Below the pieces are notes generated by a model. It did no database searches. It saw nothing but the letters and a program-made list of their open reading frames with translations, and was not told the origin of the DNA. Of a stretch of DNA of 64,000 nt, positions 54,752 to 64,000 are shown in pieces (position 1 is the first letter of the stretch; every line of letters begins with the position of its first letter). The position numbers and the translations under genes were made by a program. The stretch spans positions 806,001 to 870,000 of the forward strand of contig JALJCS010000056.1 in the NCBI GenBank assembly GCA_023055355.1. The letters are read 5' to 3'. Source of the DNA: Agelaius tricolor. Its lineage: Eukaryota > Chordata > Aves > Passeriformes > Icteridae.

Positions 54752-55418
54752 TTACTGTGATTGAGGTTTCCAGGTCCAGTCCAGCACTGCCTGCAGTTGC
54801 TGGGTGAAGACTTGAGGCAATCCTTTGCTGAGTATTCTTGGTGGCTGCGCTTGGGCAGTTTGCACCCGCGGTGGCAGCATCTGCGGTGGTGGCTGGGATA
54901 TTTGTGTCAGCTGGCGTATTTGTGTTGGAGCACGGTGCAGGCCTGCACTGCAGTTCCAGTTTCCCTGGATTGGGCGACCTTCAGAATCATGCTTAGAGCG
55001 ACACTGGTTAGCAAAATGATGACCCTTATGACACTGTGGACATACATCAAGGGCTCTTGGCTTAGCCCCTTTCTGAGCAAAGCAGTCTTTTTTAAGGTGG
55101 CCATGTTTGCCACAGCTGAAACAACCTGCTGGAGTTCCAAAGGCACCTTTGATGGCTGCAAAAGCTGTGGCCATGGCTTCATATTGATGTTCTATTGTCC
55201 CAATATGGTTTCATGCTTCAGCCATTTCAATAAGAGTTGGTTCTTGGTTAGGCAGGGACTTAAGGAGTTTTTTACAGTCTGTGTTTGCATTTTCAACAGC
55301 AAGTTTTAAAAGCAAAATTTCACTGGCATCTACATTATTGACCACCTTAAGCAAGCACTTGAATGCCAAATTGATAAACTGCATGTAGGGCTACTGAGGC
55401 CCCTGGACAATGGTTGTG
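54752..55418 (-). pseudogene. gag: ERV-F capsid end and nucleocapsid
   Basis: Nucleocapsid has two complete zinc knuckles, CFSCGKHGHLKKDC and CPQCHKGHHFANQC, then a Pro/Gln-rich tail. Upstream, the capsid major homology region reads IVQGPQ*PYMQF, with a TAG where the family has its conserved Glu. One more stop lies before the nucleocapsid. Confidence 0.88.
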
Positions 55419-55804
55419 TGTGACGGTGTTCACAGGGGTCTTAGGTTGAGGGAAGAGATGAGGATCTGACTCCATGTTTCAGAAGGCTTGATTTATTATT
55501 TTATGATATATATTGCATTCAAACTATACTAAAAGAATAGAAGAAAGGATTTCATCAGAAGTCTAGCTAAGAATAGAATAGGAAAGAATGATAACAAAGG
55601 CAGCTGTCTCGGACATTCTGTCCGAGCCAGCTGGGCTGTGATTGGCCATTAAGCAGAAACATCCAACATGGGCCAATCACGGATCCACCTGTTGCATTCC
55701 ACAGCAGCAGATAATCAATGTTTACATTTAGTTCCTGAGGCCTCTCAGCTTCTCAGGAGGAAAAATCCTAAGGAAAGGATTTTTCATAAAAGATGTCTAC
55801 GACA
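55419..55804 (-). repeat. Solo LTR in ERV-F capsid
   Basis: Exact 6-bp duplication GTTGTG (55413-55418 and 55805-55810). Same family as 36391-36769, opposite orientation in the window. Confidence 0.93.
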
Positions 55805-55810
55805 GTTGTG

Positions 55811-55935
55811 AACACTTTCTGAGGAGTTTTTGCATCAGGGACCTTAAAAAAGGCTTGGTGAGCTGCATTCCAGACTCCATCAAGGGCTTCCCTTGGGCAG
55901 TCTCACGCCTGGGCGGCAGGATCTGTGTACGGTCC
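55811..55935 (-). pseudogene. gag: ERV-F capsid middle fragment
   Basis: Capsid sequence DCPREALDGVWNAAHQAFF between two LTRs, with one upstream stop. Confidence 0.75.
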
Positions 55936-57367
55936 TGTCTTGGTTTGAAATGGGAGGAAATTCAGGGAAGTGATGCAAAGCTTTTTGTGCAACTGACAGT
56001 CTATTGAACCACTGAAAAGCTGGACACGCCTCTGTGAAACACACATGTTGGAGACGAAAACCCCGGGAACTCTCTCTTTCCTTTCTGGTCGGTAGGGAAG
56101 TGGCAGGCCCCAGCCCCGCTGTCTCGGCCAGGCGGGGCCAGGCGGTCCTGCTACGGGCTGGACCCCATTCTCCCTCCCCGGGCCGCCCACCGGCCCGCCC
56201 CCCCCCCCCCCCCCGCCATCGGCTCTGGTCTGTCCTGACGGGGCTCCAGCAGCTGCCGGGCAGGAAGGCGTGGGAGGCTGCAGAACCCTGGCCGGAGCAG
56301 GTCTGGCTGTGACTATGAAGATCTTATCATCAAATCCCCTTCCCCAGCGCGGCTGAGACCAGAGACCCCTGCAGCCTGTGCAGAAAAGCAAAGACCAACC
56401 ATGAGGCCAATCCTGACACAGCCCAGCTACAGCTCCCCACCAAAAGTTACCTGTGGATCAGGTAGGCCCTTGGTGGGATGTAAACCCTTTCAGTGCTTCA
56501 ATCGTCCCTCGAGTGAGACAAAGGAACAAGATGCAAGCATGTAAAGGAACAGAATGAAGACATCGAGGTCAGTGAGGAAGAAGTTAAGTCCCAGATGGGA
56601 GGGAGGAAGAGATGCCTTGTTTTAGAGCTGAAATCCTCTTGGAAGCTATAGAGAAAGGACTCTTTTTCCTTAAAACACAGGAAACTATGGGGAGATGAAA
56701 GTGTTCAAATTTATATCGAGCAAAAGCCTCCATACTAAGATAAGCAGATGTTGAAATAGCTGTGATCCCATAAGAAGTTTGAACAGAGGAAGAGAGAAGA
56801 GTAGTCCTGTGCTTCCAAGAGATCTCTGTTCTCAGAGATGAAGATGATTTTAGACATAGATAATAAGAACTTTTGCCTTTGAACAGCTCATCTTTAAAAC
56901 AATACCCCCTAAGTTGATATGGCCTACAGACAAGCTGTGGGAAGGCTTGTGGAAATGAGAACGATTTCATGATGGCAGGGTTTCCCGGGTGGCTGTTATT
57001 CGTGACAAAATTGAGAACGACGAGAGAACTGGCTTTTTCCTCCTGTAGAGAAGTCTCCATAACCTTAACAAGAAAGACTTCTCTCCCTCAGTGAACTGTA
57101 GAAAGACTATTTTAAAGGTGGTAAACTGACTAGAAATCTTAGGTTTAGTTTCTTTACATTGTCAGTGGGAAAGAAAAAGTTGTGGGGGAAGAGAAGTGTT
57201 CTGAAAAGTTTGTTTTAACTCTTACTACTATTTTTCCTTTTAGTTACTTTTAATAAAATTTTCTTCATACCCTTTTAAAGTTTTGAGCCTGCTTTGCCTT
57301 TCTCCTAATCCTATCTCACAGCAAGAAGTGAGTGTATTGGTGATTAACCAACACTGAACCCACCACA
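55936..57367 (+). repeat. 1.4-kb ERVL-like LTR in ERV-F capsid
   Basis: TGTCTTGGTTTGAAATGG...CTGAACCCACCACA with AATAAA near 57250. The flanking five bases do not match (GGTCC, TTCTT). Contains a GC-rich block with a C run near 56200-56217. Confidence 0.78.
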
Positions 57368-57846
57368 TTCTTTAGTGCATTAGCTGAGAAAATCTCAAAA
57401 TTGGAGAAATCTTAAATTGGTGAACCAAAACCACTATAGGTCCCATTCCCATAAGCTGTCTGATTGTGAGGCCCACCAGCGTCTGATTAGCACGACTCAT
57501 ATAAGTTATAAGAAGGTTTTGCAAACCTTTCTCCCACTCCTTTTCACACAAGCTGTATTGAATGGAGGATAGCAGTAGCCAAGTAAGAGTTTTTATATCG
57601 TGCGGGGTCATTATATGAACAGCAAAAACACAGAATCTAGCATGTTTGTAAAATGCGGTGAGCTGATACCATGCTCTGTAACTGGCCATTGGAGCTCTTT
57701 AATTTCTTGGAAAGACAGCTGTTCCCAATGGGCAGTTCGCTTTCGGGGTCCCAAATATATTACCAGTGCCACAATTCTTTCAGCAATGTCAAAATCCCCC
57801 TCCCTTAATGCTTGTTGTTTTAAGCGTACCCAGTTGTCATGAGGGT

Positions 57847-57878
<32 letters not shown>

Positions 57879-58515
57879 ATATAAGTCAGGTTCTTTGTCA
57901 GGATCAATGTGTCTGGGATCAAAGGGATCCTCCTCGGGATCCTCCTCTTCATTTTCCTCACTGTTTACTGGACCGTAGCCAGCAGTGAAAGCCCCTTCAG
58001 AGTGCAAAGGGCCCCCCTCCCTTTCCCTCATAAGAGGGGCTACTGGGGCTGTGGGTTGTGTTTGCTGGGGTGGGAGAGATGCAGCAGTCTCTTCGGAATG
58101 TAAGGAATTCTGAGACTCCACCATAAAGGCGGAGCAAACGGCAATCTGTTTGACTTGAGCAACAGTCTCTTCAGATTTTAAAGAGCACTGAGCTTCTGCC
58201 ATAGAGGGAGGGCGGGCATTCCCCGTAGCTTGGGAGTTTTCTTGAGCCTTTAAGGCCTGAAAAATCACCCTCCAGGAGGGTAGCATTTCTGCAGCCGCTT
58301 TATTTCCCTTGGTAGCAGAATCTCATAGCTTAATTCCCGCTTTGTCTCGCAGATCTGTTGTAAAGACTGTGGACTCAGTGACTCCTGGCATCTCAGCTGC
58401 TGTCCATCATAATAGGACTTTTAAGTCATGTGAGGGCAAAGTTTTGCCATGTTGTGGCAGCTGCTTAGACATAAGTTCAAAAATGTCTCTCCTGGGCAGA
58501 CATCCCCTGACCCAT
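57368..58515 (-). pseudogene. gag: ERV-F gag: matrix, proline-rich region, capsid start
   Basis: ATG 58515 opens MGQGMSAQERHF, with Gly2 suited to myristoylation, then a frameshift and stops through matrix (DLKVLL; LPSWRVIFQALKAQ). An acidic, Pro-rich linker follows (SEENEEEDPEEDPFDP) and a polyproline tract coded by a 30-base homopolymer. Capsid starts with WEQLSFQEIKELQWPV and continues in a second frame to IRQLMGMGPI. Confidence 0.85.
57848..57877 (-). repeat. G30 homopolymer (C30 on coding strand)
   Basis: Thirty consecutive G on the plus strand; codes polyproline in ERV-F gag. Confidence 0.97.
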
Positions 58516-58646
58516 TGTCCCCTGCAGCAGCTAACCTCCTATATCCCAGAGGGGTTCGTCACTGGCCAGCTTTCTTGCTTCCTCACAGCAGCAACTTTGT
58601 TCTGTAAGGCTCGTAGTCAGTCGCTCAGCTAGGCGATCATCACTTC

Positions 58647-58664
58647 CTCACCACGAGGGCACCA
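58647..58664 (-). other. ERV-F primer-binding site, primer unclear
   Basis: Minus-strand TGGTGCCCTCGTGGTGAG, two bases from the LTR. It resembles neither tRNA-Trp nor tRNA-Lys sites well. Confidence 0.5.
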
Positions 58665-58666
58665 TT

Positions 58667-59016
58667 TGATGGCGATTGATTAGAGATGTGGACTCCATGG
58701 TTTGCACACATGAAGCCACTTATTGATACACAAAGCTGAGTTTATATACCTTTTCAGCAGTAACTAAAAATAGCACAACTATAACATTTATGTAACTAGG
58801 TAACATTTCTTAATTCAAAGCCTCATACAAACTAGCGCAGGTATGTATGGTCTTACATAAGTTCTGCTTACCAAGCACACCCCTAACTTCTGCATTCCTT
58901 CTTCAAAGTTCTGCTTTCTGTTGCCAAGGCTTGCAGCCTACTAATGTTAACATATCCACTTCTGTCATGAGCTGAACAGTGCTTCCAGCTCAGCTTTCTA
59001 GCTGTATTTCTACACA
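58667..59016 (-). repeat. ERV-F 5' LTR, outer end approximate
   Basis: Begins TGATGGCGATTG. A plausible outer end is TTTCTACA at 59016; with no second LTR this cannot be confirmed. Confidence 0.55.
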
Positions 59017-59637
59017 GGGCCTCCTCATGGGAAGAGCTTTTCTGGCTGCAGGACAATGCCCACTGCCATCTTCATAAAAGCAGTGAATGCTTGGCTAGAA
59101 CTCTAGCAGGTTGGGAGGGAAATGAAGGACAGTCTCCCCATGTCAATGCATTTCTGCTCCATGCTTACCCAAGGATGCTGGATCCCTCCTACTTTTTGGT
59201 GTCCACTGTTATTCACCATACAAGGCTGTATGGGTTCATGTGTGTCAGAGAAAAGACATTTTGAAAAACACCTGGAGGACAACGCAGTCATTGGTCACAC
59301 TCAGCACAGCTTCATGACGGGAAAGTCCTGCTTGTTGAACCTGATATCCAAAAGCAAGGCTTTTGATACTGTCTCTCACAGGATCCTTCTGAACAAAATG
59401 TCCAGCACACAGCTGGATAACCATATTACGTGATGGGTGAGCAACTGCCTCATGGGTCAGGCACAAAGGGTTATAGTAAATGAGGTAACATCAGGCTGAT
59501 GACTGGTCACTAGTGGGGCTTTGCAGGGCTCCATCCTCAGCCCAGTGATCTTGAACACCTTCATTAACAACCAGGACACAGGACTCGAAGGAATACTAAG
59601 TAAATTTGCTGACAGCACTAAATTGGGAGGAGCTGTC

Positions 59638-60049
59638 TGTCGTGAATGGCGGAAGAAATGCCTCACACAATATGCGTGAATGGCAAATCCCAAAGTTTAT
59701 TGAAAGCTAACACATATTTATATTGGTGTTAATGAAGCTTATACATATTGCAAAAGCTGAGCTCATTATTGGTTAAAGCACACTTAGATCAACCACACCT
59801 ACTTCTATGCTCTAATGATTATTTTGTTTCTATGTTTGCATTCTTCTAGCTTCTCTACCTAGGATATCTACATTTTCTGGCAAGCGATTTTCTCCCCCGT
59901 CTTCCCGTTTCAGCGAAGGTCACTATGACCTTTGTCAGTGATTGGACACTGGTTACATAATTCCCAGCTTGTTTCCCCTATCCTTATCCATCGGTATCAC
60001 ATCGAAATGGCCTTTCTCAGCTAGCTAATTATCCAAAAAGCTCTCTACA
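59638..60049 (-). repeat. Solo LTR of ERV-A family in CR1
   Basis: 412 bp, exact 6-bp duplication GCTGTC (59632-59637 and 60050-60055). Confidence 0.95.
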
Positions 60050-60116
60050 GCTGTCGACTCCCTGGAGGCAGAGAGGCCCTGCAGAGAGACCTGAACAAAT
60101 GAGAGAGATGGACAAT

Positions 60117-60429
60117 TATGGGAAGGCAGCTGGGCAGTGGAGCAGAGAGTACTGCAGAGTTGATGGATGATATGGACATCTTGGCCTTGGTAGGCCAAAA
60201 GCCTTGGGAACATCAAACAGAAATCTGAGGGAGGAAGGAAAAGGAATGTTGTGCTTTGTTTTAAGGAAGTAATGTAAGACTGCAGGTGCAAGATTGTATT
60301 AATAATGTAGTTATTGCTTGGCAGCGGAAATTTTATTCAAAGCTGTAAGAGTATAGAAACCGAGCTTTAGAAACAATAAACGACTTCTTGCTTGCACTAA
60401 ATGGAGTCCCATCTCTCAATCCTGACAAG
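60117..60429 (+). repeat. Short LTR-like insertion in CR1
   Basis: Interrupts CR1 between GGACAAT and CAATCACAAAC, sharing CAAT on both sides. It contains AATAAACGAC near 60388 and ends near CCTGACA. Exact ends uncertain. Confidence 0.6.
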
Positions 60430-61020
60430 CAATCACAAACTGTATGAAGTTCAAAAAGGGCAAGTGCTGGATTCTGCACCTGGGACAGGGCAACCCTGGT
60501 TGTGTGTATAGACTGGGGAACAAAAGGCTGGAGAGCAGCACTGCAGAAAGGGGCCTGGGGATCCTGGTTGATGGCAAGTTGAATAAGAGTCAGCAGTGCC
60601 CTGGCAGCCAGGAGGGCCAACTGTATTTTGGGGTGCATCAGGAACAGCATCACCAGCTGGTAGAGGGAGGTGATTATCCCACTCTACTCTGCACTGGTGT
60701 GGCCTCACCTTGAATATTGTGTGTAGTTTTGGGCATTACAGTATGAAAAAGACATTAAACTATTAGAGAGCATTCAAAGGAGGGCCAGGAGGATGATGAA
60801 GGGTCTGGAGGGAGACCTATACGAGGAGTGACTGAGGTCACTTGGTTTGTTCAACCTGAAAGAGATTTAGGGGTAGACCTCATTGTGGTCTTCAACATCC
60901 TCATGGAGGGGAAGCGGAGGGGCAGGTGCCAATCTCTTCATTCTCATGACCAGTGACAGGACTCGAGGAAACAGCATGAAGTTGTCAGGGGCGGTTTAGG
61001 TTGGATATCAGGAAAAGGTT

Positions 61021-62084
61021 TGTATTGGTCGGGCACGGCCTGATTTTAGGTAGCAGGGGGGCCACAAAGATGGCTCCTGTGAGAAGTTGCTGGAAGCTTC
61101 CACCATGTCCAGCAGAGCCAATCCCTGACGGCTCTGAAGATGGACTTGCTGCTGGCCTAAACTTTGCCAATGATAGAGGCTAGTAACGCCTTTGTGATGA
61201 CATATTTAAGAAGAAAACCAAAACAAAGTCAGGGGTTTTTCTTCTAGTCAGAGAAGAGGAGGAGGAGGTGAGAACATGTGAGGGAAGCAACATGGAAACA
61301 CCAAGGTCAGTGGAGGAGGGGGAAGAGGTGCTCCAGGCACCAAAGCTGAGATTCCTCTGCAGGCCATGGTGAAGACCATGGTGAAGCAGGTTGTCCCCCT
61401 GCAGCCAATGGGTCCATGAGGGATGCAGAGATCCACCCGCAGCCCATGGGGGAGGTGCCCATGCCAGGGCAGGGTAGAGGCCTGGAGGAGACTGTGATCC
61501 AGTAGGAGACCCAGTGGAGAGAGAGGGCCCTTGCTTCCAGGCTGGAGGAGCCTGTCCTTGGAGGACTGCACCCCATGGAAGAATGACCCACGTCACAGCA
61601 GTTTTGGGAGGACTGTCTGCCTGTGGGGGGAGTTCACGTTACAGCAGGTGCAGTAGGGCTGCTGCTCGTGAGAGTGGACCCATGCCAGAGAAGTTCACGA
61701 AGAGCTGTCTCCCGTGGGAGGGACCCCACAGCCTCACAGGGGAAGGACTCCTCTCCCTAAGCAGCAGAAGAAAATTTCAGTGATGAACTGACCAAAACCA
61801 CCCCACCCTGTCTCCCTGCACTGTCGGTGGGCTGAGGGGGAAACAGTGTTTTAAAGGCTTATTTTATTTCTCATTATCCTCCCCTGATTCTGTTAGTAAT
61901 ACATTCACTTTTCAACTAAAGTTGAGCCTGTTTTGCCCTTGAAATATTTCTCCCAGTCCTTATCTCACTCATGAAGCCTTCATTAATTTTTTTCCTTTTC
62001 CCTCCTTTGCCCAGCTGTGGCAGGGGAGGGCAAGCAAGCAACTCTCATGGGTAGCTGGCATTGGGTCAGTATCAAACCACGACA
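61021..62084 (+). repeat. Solo ERVL-type LTR in CR1
   Basis: 1064 bp, TGTATTGG...AAACCACGACA, exact 5-bp duplication AGGTT (61016-61020 and 62085-62089). Confidence 0.93.
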
Positions 62085-62260
62085 AGGTTCTTCACCCAGA
62101 GGGTGGCTGGGCACTGGAATGCGCTCTCCAGGGAAGCGGTCACAGCACCAAGCCTGCCAGAGTTCAAGAAGCATTTGGACAATGCTCTTAGGCATATGGT
62201 GTGATTCTTGGGGTGTCCTGTGTAGGGCCAGGAGTTGGACTCAATGATCCTGATGGGTCC

Positions 62261-62911
62261 TGTGAGAAATGACGCCTCACTTTTAAAATTTTAAAAGGTT
62301 TATTAAACCTTAGCAAATACAACAAAGGACTGAATAGGGAAAAAAGGGCAGTGCGCTGGGAGTGTGACTGACTGCCACATGCTTGACCATAAAATGGCGG
62401 CTCCACCTTTTATACCCTGGTGTTGCATCAGCCAACTCTGGCCCCTCCCAAAGTCTGTCAGTTAACTCTTCTTTGCCATCCATTGGTGGAAAGCGCTTTC
62501 TTGCAACTTGATTGGAGGTCAGGTGTTTTAATGCCGTGCCTCCCTAGCAACAAGCCTTCCCTATTCCCAACTGCCCCATACAGGGGGCATATGTACATGC
62601 CTTCCCTCTACATGTCCCCAACAACCAAGGCTGTCTGGTGGCAACAATATGGCGGGGGCAAGGGTGTAAAAGCGTGAGTTGGATGGTGGGTGCTGCTACC
62701 TATTATCTGTTCCCAACAAGCATCTGCCTGCCCCCAGGGCGGTGTTATGCCTTTATACTAAAAACTACGTATACAATATTTACAATTACTTTCCAATACC
62801 TATCACCTATGTTAGACAGTGAGCTTCTACTCGAAACCAATCTAAAAGTGCCAACATCACAGCAGAAAATGGAGGCCAAGAAGAAGAAGGAGAAAGGCAG
62901 GGCATGCCCAG
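62261..62911 (-). repeat. ERV-G 3' LTR, inner end approximate
   Basis: Begins TGTGAGAAATGACGCC directly after CR1. Minus-strand AATAAACC near 62300 and TATAAAAGG near 62408. The inner end is placed before a G-rich minus-strand run (GGAGGTTCAGGGGGCATC). Confidence 0.65.
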
Positions 62912-63107
62912 ATGCCCCCTGAACCTCCATTCTAGAAAACCCCCAAATCTACTTTTTCACCCCGTGATAAATTCACTATCATTCTACCTAATTTTTCGTG
63001 GCTTGCCGATCTTCATCTAAGGTTGGTAACTTGCTCCACGGGTCATAATCAAAACCACAGGCATTTTGGGCTCTGTGCCATGGTCTCTGAGACCTGTGGC
63101 AGGGGTC
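62912..63107 (-). other. ERV-G sequence between env stop and LTR
   Basis: About 200 bp of 3' untranslated sequence with the presumed polypurine tract at its left end. Confidence 0.55.
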
Positions 63108-64000
63108 TTAGCTGCACAGGACAGCCAGAGGGATATCCTGGGTTCTGACATCTCCTCCTTCTGTTTGCACCAAAAACACCTCTTTTTCAACTTTATTCAT
63201 GGCCCACCACATGCACTGGAAGATGCATGGTAAAATGAGCAGAAGAACTACAAGCCCTATCAAAATATAACAACCTATCTTTAAAAGTTCCCTCCACAAT
63301 GGTGAAAGGTTAAAAAATCCAACCACATCATCCATCCAGGATCTAGTGACCTCCCCAAGCTTGTTAATGCTTTCTTGTAATTTTTTGATGTTCTCATGAA
63401 TCGATTTTGAATGATCTGACATGTTCATGCAGCACATTCCCTCAAATTCTTCACACCCATGTCCATGTGCCAGGAACAGATAGTTGATTGCTGCCCTGTT
63501 TTGGAGGGTTGCTCGTCTCACACTGTTGATGTCTGTTAACATGTCTCTCAGTGTAAGAGAAACAGCTCAAGCATGCTTGCTCAGCCAGCAACCCATATGA
63601 TCCAATTGAGTCAAGGCCACCCCTGATGCTGTCTGTAGTGAGAAAATTGCAACTGCAATTCTCCAAGCCTTGTCCCATGTGTGCACATCATCATCACAAT
63701 TTGGACTGTATTGTTCCACTGATCTTTTCCCTTTATGTGTTTGCTCTTTCAAAATTTTTCAAATTGGGTGTTAGCAATGAAATTCTCCCAATGCTGCATG
63801 GACCACCTTTGACATTTGCAGGGATACCAGGCCAAATTCTGTCCCCACAAATGAAAAAGATTCCCTGTAGCAATTGTGCTGAAACCTGGAGTGATGCTTT
63901 GGCTGTCACCTTGGTGTATTTGCACCAAGCAGATGCATTTCTATAAAAAGGATGATTTGGAGTGACATCAGTTGTCTTATTTTCTGTTTGTGTCACCTCC
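63108..64000 (-). pseudogene. env: ERV-G env, SU end and complete TM
   Basis: The SU end (63996-63733) has SAWCKYTKVTAKA and FFICGDRIWPGIPANV. The frame shifts near 63740. TM begins after GKRSVEQYSPNC and has one in-frame TGA near 63565, then runs unbroken from 63542 to its stop at 63108: immunosuppressive motif (LQNRAAINYLFLAHG), CX6CC (CEEFEGMCC), heptad region, a membrane anchor (LIGLVVLLLILPCIF) and a cytoplasmic tail of about 30 residues. It is the most complete TM in the window, but two lesions prevent a full Env. Confidence 0.9.

Larger units (their letters stand above)
23430..59016 (-). mobile_element. ERV-F, old host provirus, split by ERV-E and LTRs
   Basis: Minus-strand provirus whose 5' LTR and gag lie at 57.4-59.0 kb, pro/pol at 51.5-55.4 kb and accessory frame and env at 23.7-26.1 kb. 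ERV-E (26132-51513) is inserted just after integrase. Five LTRs have landed in it (24374, 25067, 53476, 55419, 55936). The env end is truncated and the 3' LTR is missing or replaced by the fragment at 23430-23700. Right boundary of the 5' LTR is approximate. Confidence 0.85.
59262..62260 (+). mobile_element. CR1 LINE 3' fragment, interrupted by three LTRs
   Basis: Plus-strand CR1 from the reverse transcriptase region (AFDTVSHRILLNKM at about 59360) to the 3' untranslated part (GAGTTGGACTCAATGATCC near 62230). CR1 pieces: 59262-59637, 60050-60116, 60430-61020 and 62085-62260. Frames are broken. Confidence 0.9.
62261..64000 (-). mobile_element. ERV-G, 3' part of a provirus running off the right edge
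   Basis: A 3' LTR at the left and env to the right on the minus strand. The env is of the same alpha-like type as in ERV-A. Confidence 0.85.

Overview
The window looks like repeat-dense bird DNA, most likely from a passerine. It holds one CR1 LINE, several endogenous retroviruses (ERVs) with alpharetrovirus-like Env proteins, ERVL-type proviruses and LTRs, and a class I (gamma-like) provirus. I found no host protein-coding gene, no tRNA or rRNA gene and nothing bacterial. The extreme density of nested ERVs would fit a W chromosome or another non-recombining or heterochromatic segment; that is an inference. I name the proviruses ERV-A to ERV-G.

Left part. ERV-A (1-7237, minus strand) runs off the left edge. 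It has a 5' LTR, an exact tRNA-Trp-type primer-binding site, beta-like gag, a dUTPase and protease region, pol, a cysteine-rich open frame between pol and env, and an unbroken env with an alpha-like transmembrane subunit. From 8.3 to 12.5 kb lies a stack of LTRs inserted into one another. ERV-B (13100-21883, plus) is complete from LTR to LTR with a 6-bp target duplication (ATTCCC). It has no env, but its reverse transcriptase and integrase frames are open, and a 1.3-kb LTR sits inside its gag.

Central part: a nest five insertions deep. ERV-F (about 23.4-59.0 kb, minus) was hit by ERV-E (26132-51513, minus, ERVL type). ERV-E was hit by ERV-D (27960-48204, plus, related to ERV-B). The env of ERV-D was hit by ERV-C (38465-46879, minus, class I, tRNA-Arg primer site). 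ERV-C carries two solo LTRs, one of the ERV-B family and one resembling avian leukosis-type LTRs. ERV-F and ERV-D carry further LTRs of several families, most with readable target duplications.

Right part. A CR1 LINE fragment (59262-62260, plus) was interrupted by three LTRs. It ends at ERV-G (62261 to the right edge, minus), whose env has a well-preserved transmembrane subunit.

How the parts relate. ERV-A, B, D and F share one gene plan: matrix, proline-rich domain, capsid and zinc-knuckle nucleocapsid; a dUTPase-like domain and protease; reverse transcriptase and RNase H; then integrase. A, D, F and G keep alpha-like Env. A and F also share the cysteine-rich frame between pol and env, which is the best candidate here for an undescribed gene. 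B and D share a slippery sequence at the protease/polymerase junction and a basic integrase tail. All identities are from reading the sequence; no database search was run.
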